DNA from: Bacillota bacterium
GTDB taxonomy: Bacteria; Bacillota; Clostridia; Lachnospirales; Lachnospiraceae
Reading direction: 5' to 3'
DNA: 63,176 nt
NCBI GenBank assembly: GCA_023408815.1
Contig: JAEYJO010000035.1
Location: forward strand, 1-63,176
Shown: positions 49,993 through 58,654 of the stretch, in pieces
Numbering within the stretch: the stretch's first letter is position 1
Layout: every line of letters begins with the position of its first letter
Position numbers and translations under genes: made by a program
The notes under the pieces: model-generated
Told to the model about the DNA's origin: nothing
Seen by the model: only the letters and a program-made list of their open reading frames with translations
Database searches by the model: none

Positions 49993-50790
49993 CTATTTCT
50001 TCATTTTGAACCGGACAATGTTCTTCTCCTGCTCGCAGTCTAAAATATTCAGCGAGTTGACAAAGGAACTGAATTTGGAATGTCCGAAATTGCGCACGTC
50101 GAAATCCGGAAAGCGTTTGCCCAGCTGGTTTCTAAGCTCGGAGGAATGGATCCACTCGTCATCGTCGGAGCCTTCCTCCACCAATGAAATAATCGCTTTT
50201 TTTATCATGGCCAGGTCTGTCTGCGGCCTTAATTCTTCTTTTTCCTTTTTGGAGTCATTCCCTTTTGCTGCTTTTTTCAAACGGGTATTTTTAGAGGCTG
50301 CCTTTAGCACGGCGGACTCCTCCTTCTTGGAGGTGCTTTCTTCCTCCTGCTCCTTGGAAAGCAGAATATCCAGATACTTGAATTGATTGCATGCCGAAAT
50401 AAAAGGCTTGGGCGTCTTGCTTTCTCCCATACCTACCACATACATTCCCGATTCCCGAAGCCGCATCGCAAGCCTGGTGAAATCGCTGTCCGAAGAAACG
50501 ATGCAGAAACCTCCCACGGTGCCGGAATAAAGAATATCCATAGCGTCGATGATCATTGCCGAATCGGTGGCATTCTTCCCCGTAGTATAGCCATATTGCT
50601 GTATTGGCGTAATAGAATTATCCAACAGCACATTTTTCCACGACACCAGCCTCGTGTTTGTCCAGTCGCCGTATATTCGCTTATACGTCGCTATCCCGTT
50701 TTTCGCCGTTTCATCCAAAATAATCTTTACATACTTATCGGAAATATTATCTGCATCGATTAGTACCGCAAGCTTCAGTTCTTTATCCAT
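49993..50790 (-). CDS. NYN-domain (PIN-like) protein with LOTUS/OST-HTH domain
   Basis: 265 residues. Residues 1-150 form a NYN domain of the LabA/DUF88 type with the acidic metal site: LAVLIDADNIS (about 9-13), NATDSAMIIDAMDIL (about 73-80) and FCIVSSDSDFTRLA (about 98-103). A charged, Lys/Glu-rich linker (about 150-185) leads to a winged-helix OST-HTH/LOTUS domain (DLAMIKKAIISLVEE, IHSSELRNQLGKRFPDFDVRNFGHSKFSSFVN) known to bind RNA, G-quadruplexes or helicases. It is therefore a likely RNase. It follows the OGG-like glycosylase gene by 58 bp. Confidence 0.92.
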   Translation of the reverse strand: MDKELKLAVLIDADNISDKYVKIILDETAKNGIATYKRIYGDWTNTRLVSWKNVLLDNSITPIQQYGYTTGKNATDSAMIIDAMDILYSGTVGGFCIVSSDSDFTRLAMRLRESGMYVVGMGESKTPKPFISACNQFKYLDILLSKEQEEESTSKKEESAVLKAASKNTRLKKAAKGNDSKKEKEELRPQTDLAMIKKAIISLVEEGSDDDEWIHSSELRNQLGKRFPDFDVRNFGHSKFSSFVNSLNILDCEQEKNIVRFKMKK

Positions 50791-50848
50791 AAAAATAAAC
50801 CATACCCTTTCATAAACCTGTAACTAAATTATATTTAATTAAATTTTA

Positions 50849-51667
50849 TCACATTTCTCCGTAAATATCATAATAAAATGCATATTGCTGCAAAATTCCT
50901 GCATATCCCTCATACCTTTCAAAGGGAAAGCCCTCGGGATAATACTTTAAAAGCACTGTTTTAATATGCGTATCCACAGGGAACGCATCCACATGACGAA
51001 GCGCAAACAGACAGATACATTCCGCCACCTTGATGCCGACGCCGCATAATTTCATCAGCTCCTCCTTCGCTTCTTCATAGGACATGTCCGCAAGCCCGGC
51101 AAAATCTATCTCCCCTTCCACGATCATTCTGGAGGATTTCAATATGTATCGGCTTCTATAGCCCAGATTGCAGCCCTGCAAGTCCTCCAAGGTCAGCCCT
51201 GCCAGCCTCTCCGGCGTAGGAAAGGCATAATATTTTTCTCCCTGGAAATTATATTTTTCTTCACCAAAGCTGCTGCACAATGATTCCACGCACTTTTTGA
51301 TCCGCGGAATATTGTTCTGCTGAGAAATGATGAAACTGATGATTGTTTCAAAGATTTCCTGCCTTAATATACGGATACCGCTGCCGCAGCTCACTGCCCG
51401 CAGCATGTACTCGTCCGTCTTATCCACTGACCGGTATATCTTCCGGTAATCTCTTCCACAGTCGAAATAGTTTTTCCACAGCTTATCCCATTCCTCCTGT
51501 GTACAGGAAAAGCAAACACCATCCTTCGTCTCTTCCATTTTCAAATATTCTCCGTGGGCAATGAGCGCATATTTATTTTCCTGTTCCGGTATGGGATTCA
51601 TCCGAAAGCACTGTCCGGATTTGCTTATCTTCTCCAAATCGAAATCATTTATTTGCACCTTTATCAT
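50849..51667 (-). CDS. 8-oxoguanine DNA glycosylase-like protein (OGG family)
   Basis: 272 residues. An N-terminal TBP-like OGG_N domain (FDLEKISKSGQCFRM, GEYLKMEETKDGVCFSC) is followed by the HhH-GPD domain (RILRQEIFETIISFIISQQNNIPRIKK). The HhH motif with catalytic Lys is LCGVGIKVAECICLF (about 215) and the catalytic Asp is in VDAFPVDTHIK (about 235). It removes 8-oxoguanine and nicks DNA by beta-elimination. The gene lies 73 bp downstream of the tocopherol-cyclase-like gene. Confidence 0.93.
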   Translation of the reverse strand: MIKVQINDFDLEKISKSGQCFRMNPIPEQENKYALIAHGEYLKMEETKDGVCFSCTQEEWDKLWKNYFDCGRDYRKIYRSVDKTDEYMLRAVSCGSGIRILRQEIFETIISFIISQQNNIPRIKKCVESLCSSFGEEKYNFQGEKYYAFPTPERLAGLTLEDLQGCNLGYRSRYILKSSRMIVEGEIDFAGLADMSYEEAKEELMKLCGVGIKVAECICLFALRHVDAFPVDTHIKTVLLKYYPEGFPFERYEGYAGILQQYAFYYDIYGEM

Positions 51668-51740
51668 TTAGTATCTATACTTCCTTTCCATACGTATCTT
51701 ATCTGTAAATTATTGACCGGACGCAATTTTCAGACACACC

Positions 51741-52682
51741 TTAATATCCGTCCTGCTGCCCCACATATTCGAAGCTCGCTCTATGGTCGGTAAAATCAAA
51801 GATCGGTTTTCCTGAAACAGTAAAGCGGCAGCGAACTGTGCATGCAATATTTTCCTCTATTTTCCTGTGCATACTGCCTTTTTGAGGAGCGTACAACAAA
51901 AGCTTATCCTCTTTCTCCCCAGCGCGTTTCCCGTTCCCTTTCGCTTCTTCCTTTGCCTTATATATTTCAAGTTTATATTTCCCCTGCTTTATAATCAGAA
52001 TATTGTTCGTATTTTTCATAATCCGGGCACCCATATATGTGGCCAGACGGTACTCCCTTCCCTGATACAAAACGGCACAGATACAGCCGGTAAACGTAAA
52101 GCATCCGAACGGAATATGAGCTGCAGAAACCATCATGGAACAATCCCTCTTTCCTGTCCAGCCGACACACTGGGCCCACGTATAAAACAGAGGAAAGGAA
52201 CTGCCGGAATCTTTCTCCACATATCCCGTTCCATTGGAAAAATCATACTCCCTGCCGTTTATTGTAAGCCTTCCGTCTATGCTGTGAAGCATGCTCAGAA
52301 TCCCGTGGCGGCACTGCATGAAGGGAAGAAAGCGAAAGGGGCCCATAATATCCGATAAAAGCGCAGTAAACGGCGAGTAGTACAGGATACCGGTTATCGT
52401 CACATTTTCATTCCTCAGATTTACACTGATTCCGCCCTCAGAAAATACATTATGATTTATTTTAACATAAAATTGCTTTTTTGAAGCATAGAATTCTTTC
52501 TCTTCAAAAGAAAAACAATAAGTGCCCTCCTCTGTCACCACCTGGACGGAAGCCGTACGCTCTCCTTTCTCATTCACGTGAAAGGCCGGGATAAAGGCTA
52601 TGGAAATATTGTCCTTTTGATGCTTTAGATACCAGCCCTCAAAGTAAGCTTTTTTTCTATGTCCTCCCCGAAAATTATTCAT
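51741..52682 (-). CDS. tocopherol cyclase-like protein
   Basis: 313 residues. It resembles the tocopherol cyclase/lipocalin-like family: KKAYFEGWYLKHQ at the N-terminus, MGPFRFLPFMQCRHGILSMLHS, GTGYVEKDSGSSFPLFYTWAQC, and a FTGCICAVLYQGREYRLATYMGAR beta stretch. In plants the family makes chromanols, but clostridial homologues have no known reaction and anaerobes are not known to make tocopherols. Its start overlaps the end of the FAD/Rieske gene by 8 bases. Confidence 0.85.
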   Translation of the reverse strand: MNNFRGGHRKKAYFEGWYLKHQKDNISIAFIPAFHVNEKGERTASVQVVTEEGTYCFSFEEKEFYASKKQFYVKINHNVFSEGGISVNLRNENVTITGILYYSPFTALLSDIMGPFRFLPFMQCRHGILSMLHSIDGRLTINGREYDFSNGTGYVEKDSGSSFPLFYTWAQCVGWTGKRDCSMMVSAAHIPFGCFTFTGCICAVLYQGREYRLATYMGARIMKNTNNILIIKQGKYKLEIYKAKEEAKGNGKRAGEKEDKLLLYAPQKGSMHRKIEENIACTVRCRFTVSGKPIFDFTDHRASFEYVGQQDGY

Positions 52683-54018
52683 TTGCCAGATCCTCGATCG
52701 CCGGGTTGTCTATTACCTTGCCGTCGCCGTCAAAACGGGATCCATGGCAGGGGCAGTCCCAGCTTAACTCGTCCGGATTCCATTCCAGCGCGCAACCCAT
52801 ATGGGTACATTTAGGAGTGGTCGTGAAAACTCCCTTGCTCAGTCCTTTTACCGACTGAATGCCATCCTGCGCGAGGCTGTCTGCCGACGCTTGAAGATGA
52901 AATCTCTGGGGAGTAAAAAGCTCCTCATAAGGACTCTGCCCTTTTGCAATGAGATCGCTGATCAGCATTGCAGAGACCATGGAGCTTGTCATGCCCCACT
53001 TCCTGAATCCCGTGGCCACGAACCAGTCGGGAGTGGAGGCTGAAAATTGTCCGATATATGGAATATCGTCGAGGGGCATACAATCCTGCGCGGAAAAATG
53101 TGTAATTTCTTTACATTCGGGAAACCATTTTTCCGCCGCCATACGCAGCTTCTGGTAGCTTCCTCCGCCTGTATTCTCTCCGGTTCTATGACCGCCGCCG
53201 CCTAATAAAAGATAATCTCCGTTTTTACGAAAAGAAAATCCCTCCTTGTCGATACCGATATACATATGATCCATCTGCTTCGTATTCTTAAGCGTAACTA
53301 CATAGCTGCGCTCCTGATGAAGCCGGAGGAAATAATATCCAGGAATATTTATAAAAGGATAATGCGCTGCGAATACCACCCGCTTAGCCTTCACCGAGGC
53401 CCGGTTTGTAATTATTTTATTTTCTTCCTCCGTCCGTTCCACCTCAAGTACCTTCGTATCCTCGTAAACAGTAATATTTTCGGATATTTTTTCCAAAAAT
53501 AGCAGAGGATGAAATACCGCCTGATCGTAAAACCTAAGAGCACTCTTTACCGGAAACGGCAGCTCCGTCTTGTTTGTAAGCTCCGCGCATATTCCAAGGC
53601 GCGTTGCTGCCTCTTCCTCCTTCTTTAACGTATCCGTTTCCTCACAGGAATAAAGATAGGCTGAGCACTCCCTGAACATACAATCAATCTGTTTATCTTC
53701 TACCAGACTCCGAAACTGAGCAATGGCAAGGCGGTTTGCCTCCGCATAAAGCTTCGCATTCTTCTCCCCAATTTCCTCGATTAATTTATGATAAACAGGA
53801 CCGTGTTGCAAAGTAATTTTGGCCGTGGTATTCTTCGTCTGCCCGCTCCCTATCCGCGACGCTTCCAATACCACCGTGGGAATTCCTTTCTTTTCCAGAA
53901 AATAGGCAATCAATATGCCTGCCATTCCGCCGCCGATTACCACCGTGTCTGTCGTTATATCCTCTAATAGCGGTTTCCTTCCGGAAATATCTGCCGTCAT
54001 TGTCCATATGGAATCCAT
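52675..54018 (-). CDS. FAD-dependent oxidoreductase with C-terminal Rieske domain
   Basis: 447 residues. A DAO-type FAD fold (DTVVIGGGMAGILIAYFLEKKGIPTVVLEASRIGSGQTKNTTAK) is followed by substrate-side segments (GYYFLRLHQERSYVV, DYLLLGGGGHRTGE, WFVATGFRKWGMTSS). The last ~70 residues are a Rieske 2Fe-2S domain with CTHMGC and CPCHGSRFD, giving the two Cys/His pairs. Start at 54018: AAGAAGG lies 7 bases upstream. Electron flow from the flavin to the Rieske cluster is likely; the substrate is unknown. Coupled to the tocopherol-cyclase-like gene and 102 bp behind an XRE regulator. Confidence 0.92.
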   Translation of the reverse strand: MDSIWTMTADISGRKPLLEDITTDTVVIGGGMAGILIAYFLEKKGIPTVVLEASRIGSGQTKNTTAKITLQHGPVYHKLIEEIGEKNAKLYAEANRLAIAQFRSLVEDKQIDCMFRECSAYLYSCEETDTLKKEEEAATRLGICAELTNKTELPFPVKSALRFYDQAVFHPLLFLEKISENITVYEDTKVLEVERTEEENKIITNRASVKAKRVVFAAHYPFINIPGYYFLRLHQERSYVVTLKNTKQMDHMYIGIDKEGFSFRKNGDYLLLGGGGHRTGENTGGGSYQKLRMAAEKWFPECKEITHFSAQDCMPLDDIPYIGQFSASTPDWFVATGFRKWGMTSSMVSAMLISDLIAKGQSPYEELFTPQRFHLQASADSLAQDGIQSVKGLSKGVFTTTPKCTHMGCALEWNPDELSWDCPCHGSRFDGDGKVIDNPAIEDLANE

Positions 54019-54119
54019 AATTATGCCTTCTTTCATATTATTTATACATAATAAGTATTCACATAAATACGGCATATTAAACCGTTCGTTGTAACTGCTC
54101 TGTGCCTTCGCAGCTGCCT

Positions 54120-54410
54120 TCATTTTTTCTTTTTGCGCAGTGAATCCGCAAGCATAGTCAGTATCTCGATGTCTTCCTCCGAAAGCTCCGTCACATCGAT
54201 GTACCTGCTTTTTTCTATACCCAGAAGGTAGTCAGTACTGACCCGGAAAATACCCGCCACTTTTATCAATACCTCGTAAGATGGATATCTCGTTCCTGCC
54301 TCATAGGAGCAGATTGCACTTGTTGCCAGACCCAGCCGGTCTGCCAACACCTTTTGCGTCAATTTTCTTTCCTTCCTCAATGCCCTTAACCTTATACCGA
54401 ATTTTACCAA
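54120..54410 (-). CDS. XRE-family transcription regulator
   Basis: 96 residues. A single HTH domain (FGIRLRALRKERKLTQKVLADRLGLATSAICSYEAGTRYPSYEVLIKVAGIF, ending STDYLLGI) with a short acidic tail, SEEDIEILTMLADSLRKKKK. It may control the oxidoreductase genes downstream or its own promoter. Confidence 0.9.
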   Translation of the reverse strand: MVKFGIRLRALRKERKLTQKVLADRLGLATSAICSYEAGTRYPSYEVLIKVAGIFRVSTDYLLGIEKSRYIDVTELSEEDIEILTMLADSLRKKKK

Positions 54411-54588
54411 TAGTCACTCCTTCTTTCACATATAGTGTATCTTCTATTAATTCTGTTTTGGTAAAATTATATTCACATATTGCGAAATTTGATATTGAAA
54501 AAATGGCACTAAAGGAGTAAAATAGTAATAATTTACAAATTATTCCGATATATGACAGAGGAGTTCCAATAATCAGGGGAATTGACCA

Positions 54589-55545
54589 ATGAATTACACG
54601 TTATGTGAAATTACACGAGAATTATGTGAGACTTACCTTTTGAATCCGATAAGGAGCAAAGGCAGTGTCAAGAATTATTTTGATGACGACTTAATACTTA
54701 TAGGTACCGGAAAGCATGAAATATTTTCCTCCCTTGCCGCTTTTAAGTCTGTTTGGAATAATTACGATAATGATATTGCTTTTGATATCTTAAGTGAATG
54801 GTATGAATGCCGCCAGCTTTCTGAAAACATTTATTTGGTATACGGCTGCTTGTGGATGAAGGAAAAAGAAAATAAACAAAAAGAACTTCTTATAGAAATG
54901 GATACTCGCCTCAGCATTATCTATGAAGTGAAAGGCAATTCTTATAAAATACTCCATATCCATCATTCCGTACCGAATACAGAGCAGGGATATGATGAAC
55001 ATTACCCGAAGTCAATAACCGAAAAAGCGAATTCCATTATTGCTAAGTTCAAAAAAAAAGCAGAGCAGGATTCCATGACAGGTCTTCTTAATCATAGTAC
55101 CTTTGAGCAGTGCATTAACAAACATATAAAAAGCAATCCCGTAGGAGTTTTTTATATGATAGATATCGATGATTTCAAACAAATCAATGACATATACGGA
55201 CATGAGCAGGGCGATAAGGTAATCAGAGATTTCGCAGATCTGCTCACCGTTGTTTTTAGCAGCAACGCGTATCTGGGACGGCTGGGCGGAGATGAATTTG
55301 CCGTCTTTGAACCGGAGCTATCGGACAAATCACTGATCACGCAAAAAGCGAAAAACGTCATTAACGAATTCTCTTCTCTCTCCCGCAAATACGGCAATGA
55401 GCTACAGCTAAGCTGTTCTATCGGAATTTCCCTCATCAATAACATAAGCAGCAGCTTCAGTCATTTATACCGCTGTGCGGATCAGAATCTCTATCTGTCC
55501 AAGAAAAACAAACGAGGAACCTATCACTTAAATGAGGATATATAA
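54589..55545 (+). CDS. diguanylate cyclase (GGDEF) with SnoaL/NTF2-like N-terminal domain
   Basis: 318 residues, cytoplasmic. Residues 1-140 look like a SnoaL-like/NTF2 fold (FDDDLILIGTGKHEIFSSLAAFKSVW, DTRLSIIYEVKGNSYKILHIHHSVPN), a likely sensor. The GGDEF domain begins at about 160 (DSMTGLLNHSTFEQCI, FYMIDIDDFKQINDIYGHEQGDKVI) with the active motif LGRLGGDEFAVFE, so synthesis of c-di-GMP is expected. The residues before the motif (SNAYLGR) have no RxxD product-inhibition site. Transcribed alone. Confidence 0.93.
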   Translation: MNYTLCEITRELCETYLLNPIRSKGSVKNYFDDDLILIGTGKHEIFSSLAAFKSVWNNYDNDIAFDILSEWYECRQLSENIYLVYGCLWMKEKENKQKELLIEMDTRLSIIYEVKGNSYKILHIHHSVPNTEQGYDEHYPKSITEKANSIIAKFKKKAEQDSMTGLLNHSTFEQCINKHIKSNPVGVFYMIDIDDFKQINDIYGHEQGDKVIRDFADLLTVVFSSNAYLGRLGGDEFAVFEPELSDKSLITQKAKNVINEFSSLSRKYGNELQLSCSIGISLINNISSSFSHLYRCADQNLYLSKKNKRGTYHLNEDI

Positions 55546-55559
55546 TCGCTTACGCGCCA

Positions 55560-55994
55560 TTATATATCCTCACCTTCTACTCTGCATTCCTTACAATAGC
55601 CATAAAGCTCCAATTTATGGCCCGTAATCACAAAATTATCGTTTTCTGTCTCTATCTTCGTATGCTCGAACGGACATTTCTTAAGCGCTATCAGCTTGTG
55701 ACATTTCAAGCATATTGCATAATGCTTATGCGTACCGAAGTTCCATTCATAGTACGCCATATCTCCGCCCATCAGCGTGGATTTCGAGACATAACCCTTT
55801 TCTTCAAAAATGCCCAGCGCCCTATATACCGTCGAAATCGCAAAGTTAGCATTCCCGCATGTCTGTGCCAGACGGTTATAAATATCCACTGCACTGACCG
55901 GCTCCGTTTCTGCAGATAAAATCCGAAAAATTTCTTCCCTCTGCTTCGTCCTCTTTATCTCTTTGGGAAAAATCAATTCCTCACAATTTTTCAT
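55560..55994 (-). CDS. Fur-family metal regulator
   Basis: 144 residues. A winged helix (RTKQREEIFRILSAETEPVSAVDIYNRL, ISTVYRALGIFEEKGYV) is followed by a dimerisation domain with HKHYAICLKCHKLIAL and a second CKEC, forming the structural zinc site, and metal-ligand candidates in DMAYYEW and FEHTKIE. Whether it is Fur-, Zur- or Mur-like cannot be decided. Its ATG overlaps the stop of the metal exporter gene (ATGA), and a palindromic operator candidate lies in front of that gene, so it probably regulates its own operon. Confidence 0.9.
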   Translation of the reverse strand: MKNCEELIFPKEIKRTKQREEIFRILSAETEPVSAVDIYNRLAQTCGNANFAISTVYRALGIFEEKGYVSKSTLMGGDMAYYEWNFGTHKHYAICLKCHKLIALKKCPFEHTKIETENDNFVITGHKLELYGYCKECRVEGEDI

Positions 55995-56860
55995 ATTGTA
56001 ACTCCTAAAAGGTCAATTACTATTCCTGCGATAACTCCAATCGCATAAAGCATAACTGTAATCTTTATATTTTCTTTCAAATCATCGTTCACACGAAACA
56101 GAATAAGAAGCCCCACACCGGTTCCTGCCAGCAGGCCCGCCATCATGGATCCCAGCCCCATCATACCCTTTAAGTAAAGCTGCGTAATCGCAATGGAAGA
56201 AGCACAGTTAGGTATCAAGCCCAATAAGCCCGCTACTATCTGTCCAAGAATAGGTCTATTCAAAACCAGATTGGAGAGAAAATCCTCTCCCACAAGATAA
56301 ATTACCGTGTTCAGCACAAAAGAAATCACAACGATAAAAAAGAAAATATTAAAGGTATGCCGCGCTGCCGATCGGAATATTCCTTCCTCACAATGACAGT
56401 TTTCATTTTTGCAGACGTGGCCGATATCCATATGCCCGCTTTCTTCGTGACTGTGTACATGTATGCTTTTCCTCTTAATCAGCAAATCAATGATAAAACC
56501 GGCCACCATACCGATTGCTACCTTCATGCCCACAAGCTTCAGAATCACGGATATATGCACCTGTTCAGAAATCAAAATAGGCAGCATTTCATCTGAAGTA
56601 GATAAAAATATAGCAATTAATGTACCAAGAGTTATAATTCTTCCGGCATATAAATTGGAAGCTGCCGCGGAAAATCCACATTGAGGAAAGGCTCCTAATA
56701 TACTTCCCGGAATGGAGCCGAAACGACCGGATTTTTCTATCGCTGCTTTAGTCTTCTCCCCCATCTTATGTTCCATATATTCCATTGCAAGATAGGTAAG
56801 AAATAAAAAAGGGAAAAGCTTCACTGAATCTATCAGCGTATCTATGATTACATCTAACAT
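55991..56860 (-). CDS. putative 10-TM heavy-metal exporter (ArsP_2 type, possibly manganese)
   Basis: 289 residues with 8-10 membrane helices. It contains two related inverted half-repeats: GSILGAFPQCGFSAAASNLYAGRIITLGTLIA and AGLLGLIPNCASSIAITQLYLKGMMGLGS, each with the P-x-C core of the ArsP/YraQ-type permeases. A central His/Cys-rich cytoplasmic loop (HVHSHEESGHMDIGHVCKNENCHC) can bind metal ions. Members of this group have been annotated as putative manganese transporters. Cotranscribed with the Fur-family gene. Confidence 0.88.
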   Translation of the reverse strand: MLDVIIDTLIDSVKLFPFLFLTYLAMEYMEHKMGEKTKAAIEKSGRFGSIPGSILGAFPQCGFSAAASNLYAGRIITLGTLIAIFLSTSDEMLPILISEQVHISVILKLVGMKVAIGMVAGFIIDLLIKRKSIHVHSHEESGHMDIGHVCKNENCHCEEGIFRSAARHTFNIFFFIVVISFVLNTVIYLVGEDFLSNLVLNRPILGQIVAGLLGLIPNCASSIAITQLYLKGMMGLGSMMAGLLAGTGVGLLILFRVNDDLKENIKITVMLYAIGVIAGIVIDLLGVTI

Positions 56861-56914
56861 AAAAAACCTCCATTAACAAACTGTAATTTCCACTGCGTTT
56901 ATCCTCGAAATCAT

Positions 56915-56930
56915 AGTTGCAATTGCAACT
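56915..56930. promoter_or_regulatory. perfect palindromic operator candidate of the exporter-fur operon
   Basis: AGTTGCAATTGCAACT, a perfect 16-bp palindrome that starts 12 bp downstream of the -10 element, at about +5 to +20 of the transcript. Size and TTGCAA/TTGCAA symmetry suit binding by a Fur-family dimer. Confidence 0.65.
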
Positions 56931-56941
56931 CATTCGCAATT

Positions 56942-56970
56942 ATAATAAACATAATAGAGCTTTTTGTCAA
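56942..56970 (-). promoter_or_regulatory. sigma-A promoter of the metal exporter-fur operon
   Basis: On the minus strand a perfect TTGACA (56970-56965) and TATTAT (56947-56942) are 17 bases apart, about 80 bp upstream of the exporter start codon, just before the palindrome at 56915-56930. Confidence 0.75.
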
Positions 56971-57034
56971 GAGAAGCTTTCTAAATTATATATTTTTTTC
57001 GTTGATAAAAACACCTTTTAGCCTTTCTCGGGAA

Positions 57035-57742
57035 TTAATCATCCATTCGATTATGACGGAAAACGAGGATAAAAGCAACCAAGCATAGTAAAAAATTAAC
57101 AGTGACCACCAAAATCGTCTCACCGGTCAAGCGATACCCGGAAGGGCTGCGCATGAAATTTCCTATCTGCTGCCCGTAAATATACTTTGACACTTTGCCA
57201 ATCGCCTCATTAAAATAAGCGATCATCGGAAGAAAGGAAATTACCATGCTGATAGGAACCGCCAGCGCATTAGCACTCATGGAATTATTGGCAAAGCCGC
57301 CTATGGCCAGACCCAGCACAATGGAGCAGATACAGCCGATGCCCATACATAACACAAACGCTGCCCCGCTCCTCAAATCGTATCTTCCCATTGCGAGATA
57401 GCTGCTGCCCATGAGCATCGTGCAGAAAAACACGAAGCCTCCGATACCCACCAAATATTCAATCGGACGTATTCCCGACATAATCAGCACTCTGAGAGTA
57501 TTCTTCTCTTTTTCCTCCGATATGATGGACGCTGTTACCACCACGGGAGTAAAAACAGCATGCATGGTGGCAAATATCGAAATAAAGAAGTCTGTCTGTC
57601 CGAGCTGATCGCCCACCGAAGTAGTCATGACAGCTGCGACCAGCGGATATACGAAAAATAATACCAATACTTGTGTATTTTTTAAAATATCCTTACACTG
57701 CTTTGTAAAAACAGCCCCTATATGAGAAATATCAACCTTCAT
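57035..57742 (-). CDS. ABC-2 type transporter permease
   Basis: 235 residues, about six membrane helices. It opens with a short cytoplasmic leader and FFVYPLVAAVMTT; SIISEEKEKNTLRVLIMSGIRPIEYLVG is the standard ABC-2 permease motif. Pairs with the ATPase encoded just upstream (ATGA overlap). Probably exports a peptide or drug, or senses one. Confidence 0.92.
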   Translation of the reverse strand: MKVDISHIGAVFTKQCKDILKNTQVLVLFFVYPLVAAVMTTSVGDQLGQTDFFISIFATMHAVFTPVVVTASIISEEKEKNTLRVLIMSGIRPIEYLVGIGGFVFFCTMLMGSSYLAMGRYDLRSGAAFVLCMGIGCICSIVLGLAIGGFANNSMSANALAVPISMVISFLPMIAYFNEAIGKVSKYIYGQQIGNFMRSPSGYRLTGETILVVTVNFLLCLVAFILVFRHNRMDD

Positions 57743-58584
57743 TCTTCAAGCCCCCTTCCCGTTAATGCGAGAAATACCTGTTCTAAGTCCGGCTCGGAAG
57801 AATGGATCGAGACTACATCCCCCTGCTTAAAAAGTTCCTCAATTCTCGCCGCATTCTCAGGCACATTTGACAATATTATCAATTGATCATTTTTTATAAG
57901 TATATTTATCTTATTTTCCTTATTGTACTTCCGGCACAGTTCCCTTGGTCTTCCATATTCTACTATATTTCCTTCATGCAAGAGGGCGATATTATCGCAG
58001 AGCTTCGCTGCCTCTTCCATATTGTGAGTCGTCAGGAATATCGTCGTACCTTCACTTCTAAGCCTTAACAAAAGCTCGTGTATCGACTTTGTTGTCGCAG
58101 GGTCCAAACCGCTTGTCGGTTCATCCAAAAATAAAAGTTTGGGGCTATGTAAAATGGCCCTCGCCAGTATCAATCTCTGCTTCATTCCCTTTGACAGCTT
58201 TCCCGCAGGAGTTTTTTTCTCCGCTTCAAGACCTACCATCCCCAGCACCTCTTCAATTCTCTTTTTATCGATTTTATAAATATTTACGAATAATTTCAGG
58301 TTATCATAACAATTCAGCCGCTCATAGATACCGCTGTTATCCATCACCATTCCTATTTCCCTGTAATTATTCTCCTTCAGCCTATCACAGCTTTCTCCGA
58401 ACACAAACGCTTCCCCGGAGCCTGCAAGCTGCCCCGTCAGAATTCTAATAAGCGTCGTCTTGCCCGCCCCCGATGGACCAAGCAGTCCAAATATCTCCCC
58501 TTCCTCTATCTCAAATCCGACGTTTTTCAAGACCTCTTTCTCCCCGAAACTCTTCCCCACATTTACTAGTCTGACAGCTTTCAT
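57739..58584 (-). CDS. ABC transporter ATP-binding protein
   Basis: 281 residues. Walker A GLLGPSGAGKTTLIRIL (about 35), signature KLSKGMKQRLILARAIL, Walker B KLLFLDEPTSGLDP, switch His TTHNMEEAA. A C-terminal extension (about 210-281; EPDLEQVFLALTGRGLEE) is typical of DrrA-like drug exporters. Follows the DUF3021 gene by 70 bp. Confidence 0.94.
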   Translation of the reverse strand: MKAVRLVNVGKSFGEKEVLKNVGFEIEEGEIFGLLGPSGAGKTTLIRILTGQLAGSGEAFVFGESCDRLKENNYREIGMVMDNSGIYERLNCYDNLKLFVNIYKIDKKRIEEVLGMVGLEAEKKTPAGKLSKGMKQRLILARAILHSPKLLFLDEPTSGLDPATTKSIHELLLRLRSEGTTIFLTTHNMEEAAKLCDNIALLHEGNIVEYGRPRELCRKYNKENKINILIKNDQLIILSNVPENAARIEELFKQGDVVSIHSSEPDLEQVFLALTGRGLEE

Positions 58585-58654
58585 TCAATCCTCATCCTTC
58601 CTTTAATAACCGTTACCGGCCTCCTATAAGCTTAGCCCCGCATACGCTCCTAAC

